Below are positions 63,973 to 64,000 of a stretch of DNA of 64,000 bases, piece after piece. Under the pieces are notes generated by a model that ran no database searches, was not told where the DNA came from, and saw only the letters and a list, made by a program, of their open reading frames with translations. Origin of the DNA: Methanomassiliicoccales archaeon (GTDB taxonomy: Archaea; Thermoplasmatota; Thermoplasmata; Methanomassiliicoccales; UBA472); contig CP058896.1 in the NCBI GenBank assembly GCA_013415865.1, positions 1,407,957 through 1,471,956 on the forward strand. Reading direction: 5' to 3'. The position numbers and the translations under genes are program-made. Numbering within the stretch: the stretch's first letter is position 1; the number at the start of each line of letters is the position of its first letter.

Positions 63973-64000
63973 GACCAGCGATCGGATTGAATAAGCAAAA

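Overview
The window looks like a core chromosomal segment of an archaeon of the Thermoplasmata / Methanomassiliicoccales type (inference). It carries ribosomal proteins eS1, eL37 and eL41, an LSm protein, Sec61 beta, DNA topoisomerase VI A and B, class I LysRS, a deoxyhypusine-synthase-family enzyme, a Get3/ArsA ATPase and FtsZ. Its tRNA genes carry bulge-helix-bulge introns, and TATA boxes sit about 25-30 bases before start codons. GC content is moderate and gene density is high. I see no insertion sequence, CRISPR array, integrase or rRNA operon.

Layout. 1-8.5 kb: end of eS1, an intron-bearing tRNA-Met, Get3-like ATPase, a CBS/zinc-ribbon protein, AMMECR1, pyrC, an Fe/Zn-chelating cysteine protein, LSm-eL37-purF, an iron-sulfur protein and tRNA-Ala. 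8.5-17.3 kb: cysteine synthase, carbamate kinase, a PflX-like radical SAM enzyme, a 570-base AT-rich intergenic region ending in a possible microprotein gene, a zinc-ribbon protein, membrane proteins, the DHS-family enzyme, an amidohydrolase and a nitroreductase. 17.4-17.9 kb: tRNA-Arg with two introns, eL41, and tRNA-Trp whose intron is a C/D-box methylation guide. 18.3-21.9 kb: a large anchored surface protein with PKD/IPT modules and a Cys-His-Asp peptidase-like region. 22.4-26.9 kb: a candidate structured small RNA, then an ACT-homoserine dehydrogenase-citramalate synthase-HprK-like kinase operon and tRNA-Ser with a 15-base intron.

27-35 kb: a nitrilase-family amidase, an AIM24-family protein, a giant fusion of a Cas4/Dna2-like nuclease, an SF1 helicase and a Zc3h12a-type NYN ribonuclease, NAD synthetase, a PH-domain membrane protein and tRNA-Glu. 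36-42.5 kb: a five-gene vitamin-uptake-like operon made of a surface beta-propeller protein, a transcobalamin-like DUF4430 protein, EcfT, a double EcfA and EcfS. It is divergent from a tandem Lrp/AsnC regulator, with a 17-base palindrome over the promoter. 42.6-53 kb: flavodoxin-domain proteins, ftsZ, proA-proB, and an ABC-2 exporter of one ATPase and two permeases. 53-64 kb: pyrophosphatase, a cation/proton antiporter, Sec61 beta, LysRS, topoisomerase VI, a DRG GTPase and a trans-sulfuration PLP enzyme.

The most unusual items are the nuclease-helicase-NYN fusion, the ECF uptake operon with its own surface proteins and operator, the doubly interrupted tRNA-Arg next to the eL41/tRNA-Trp transcript, and the HprK-like kinase in an amino-acid operon. 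All functions are read from motifs and known families. No database search was run.
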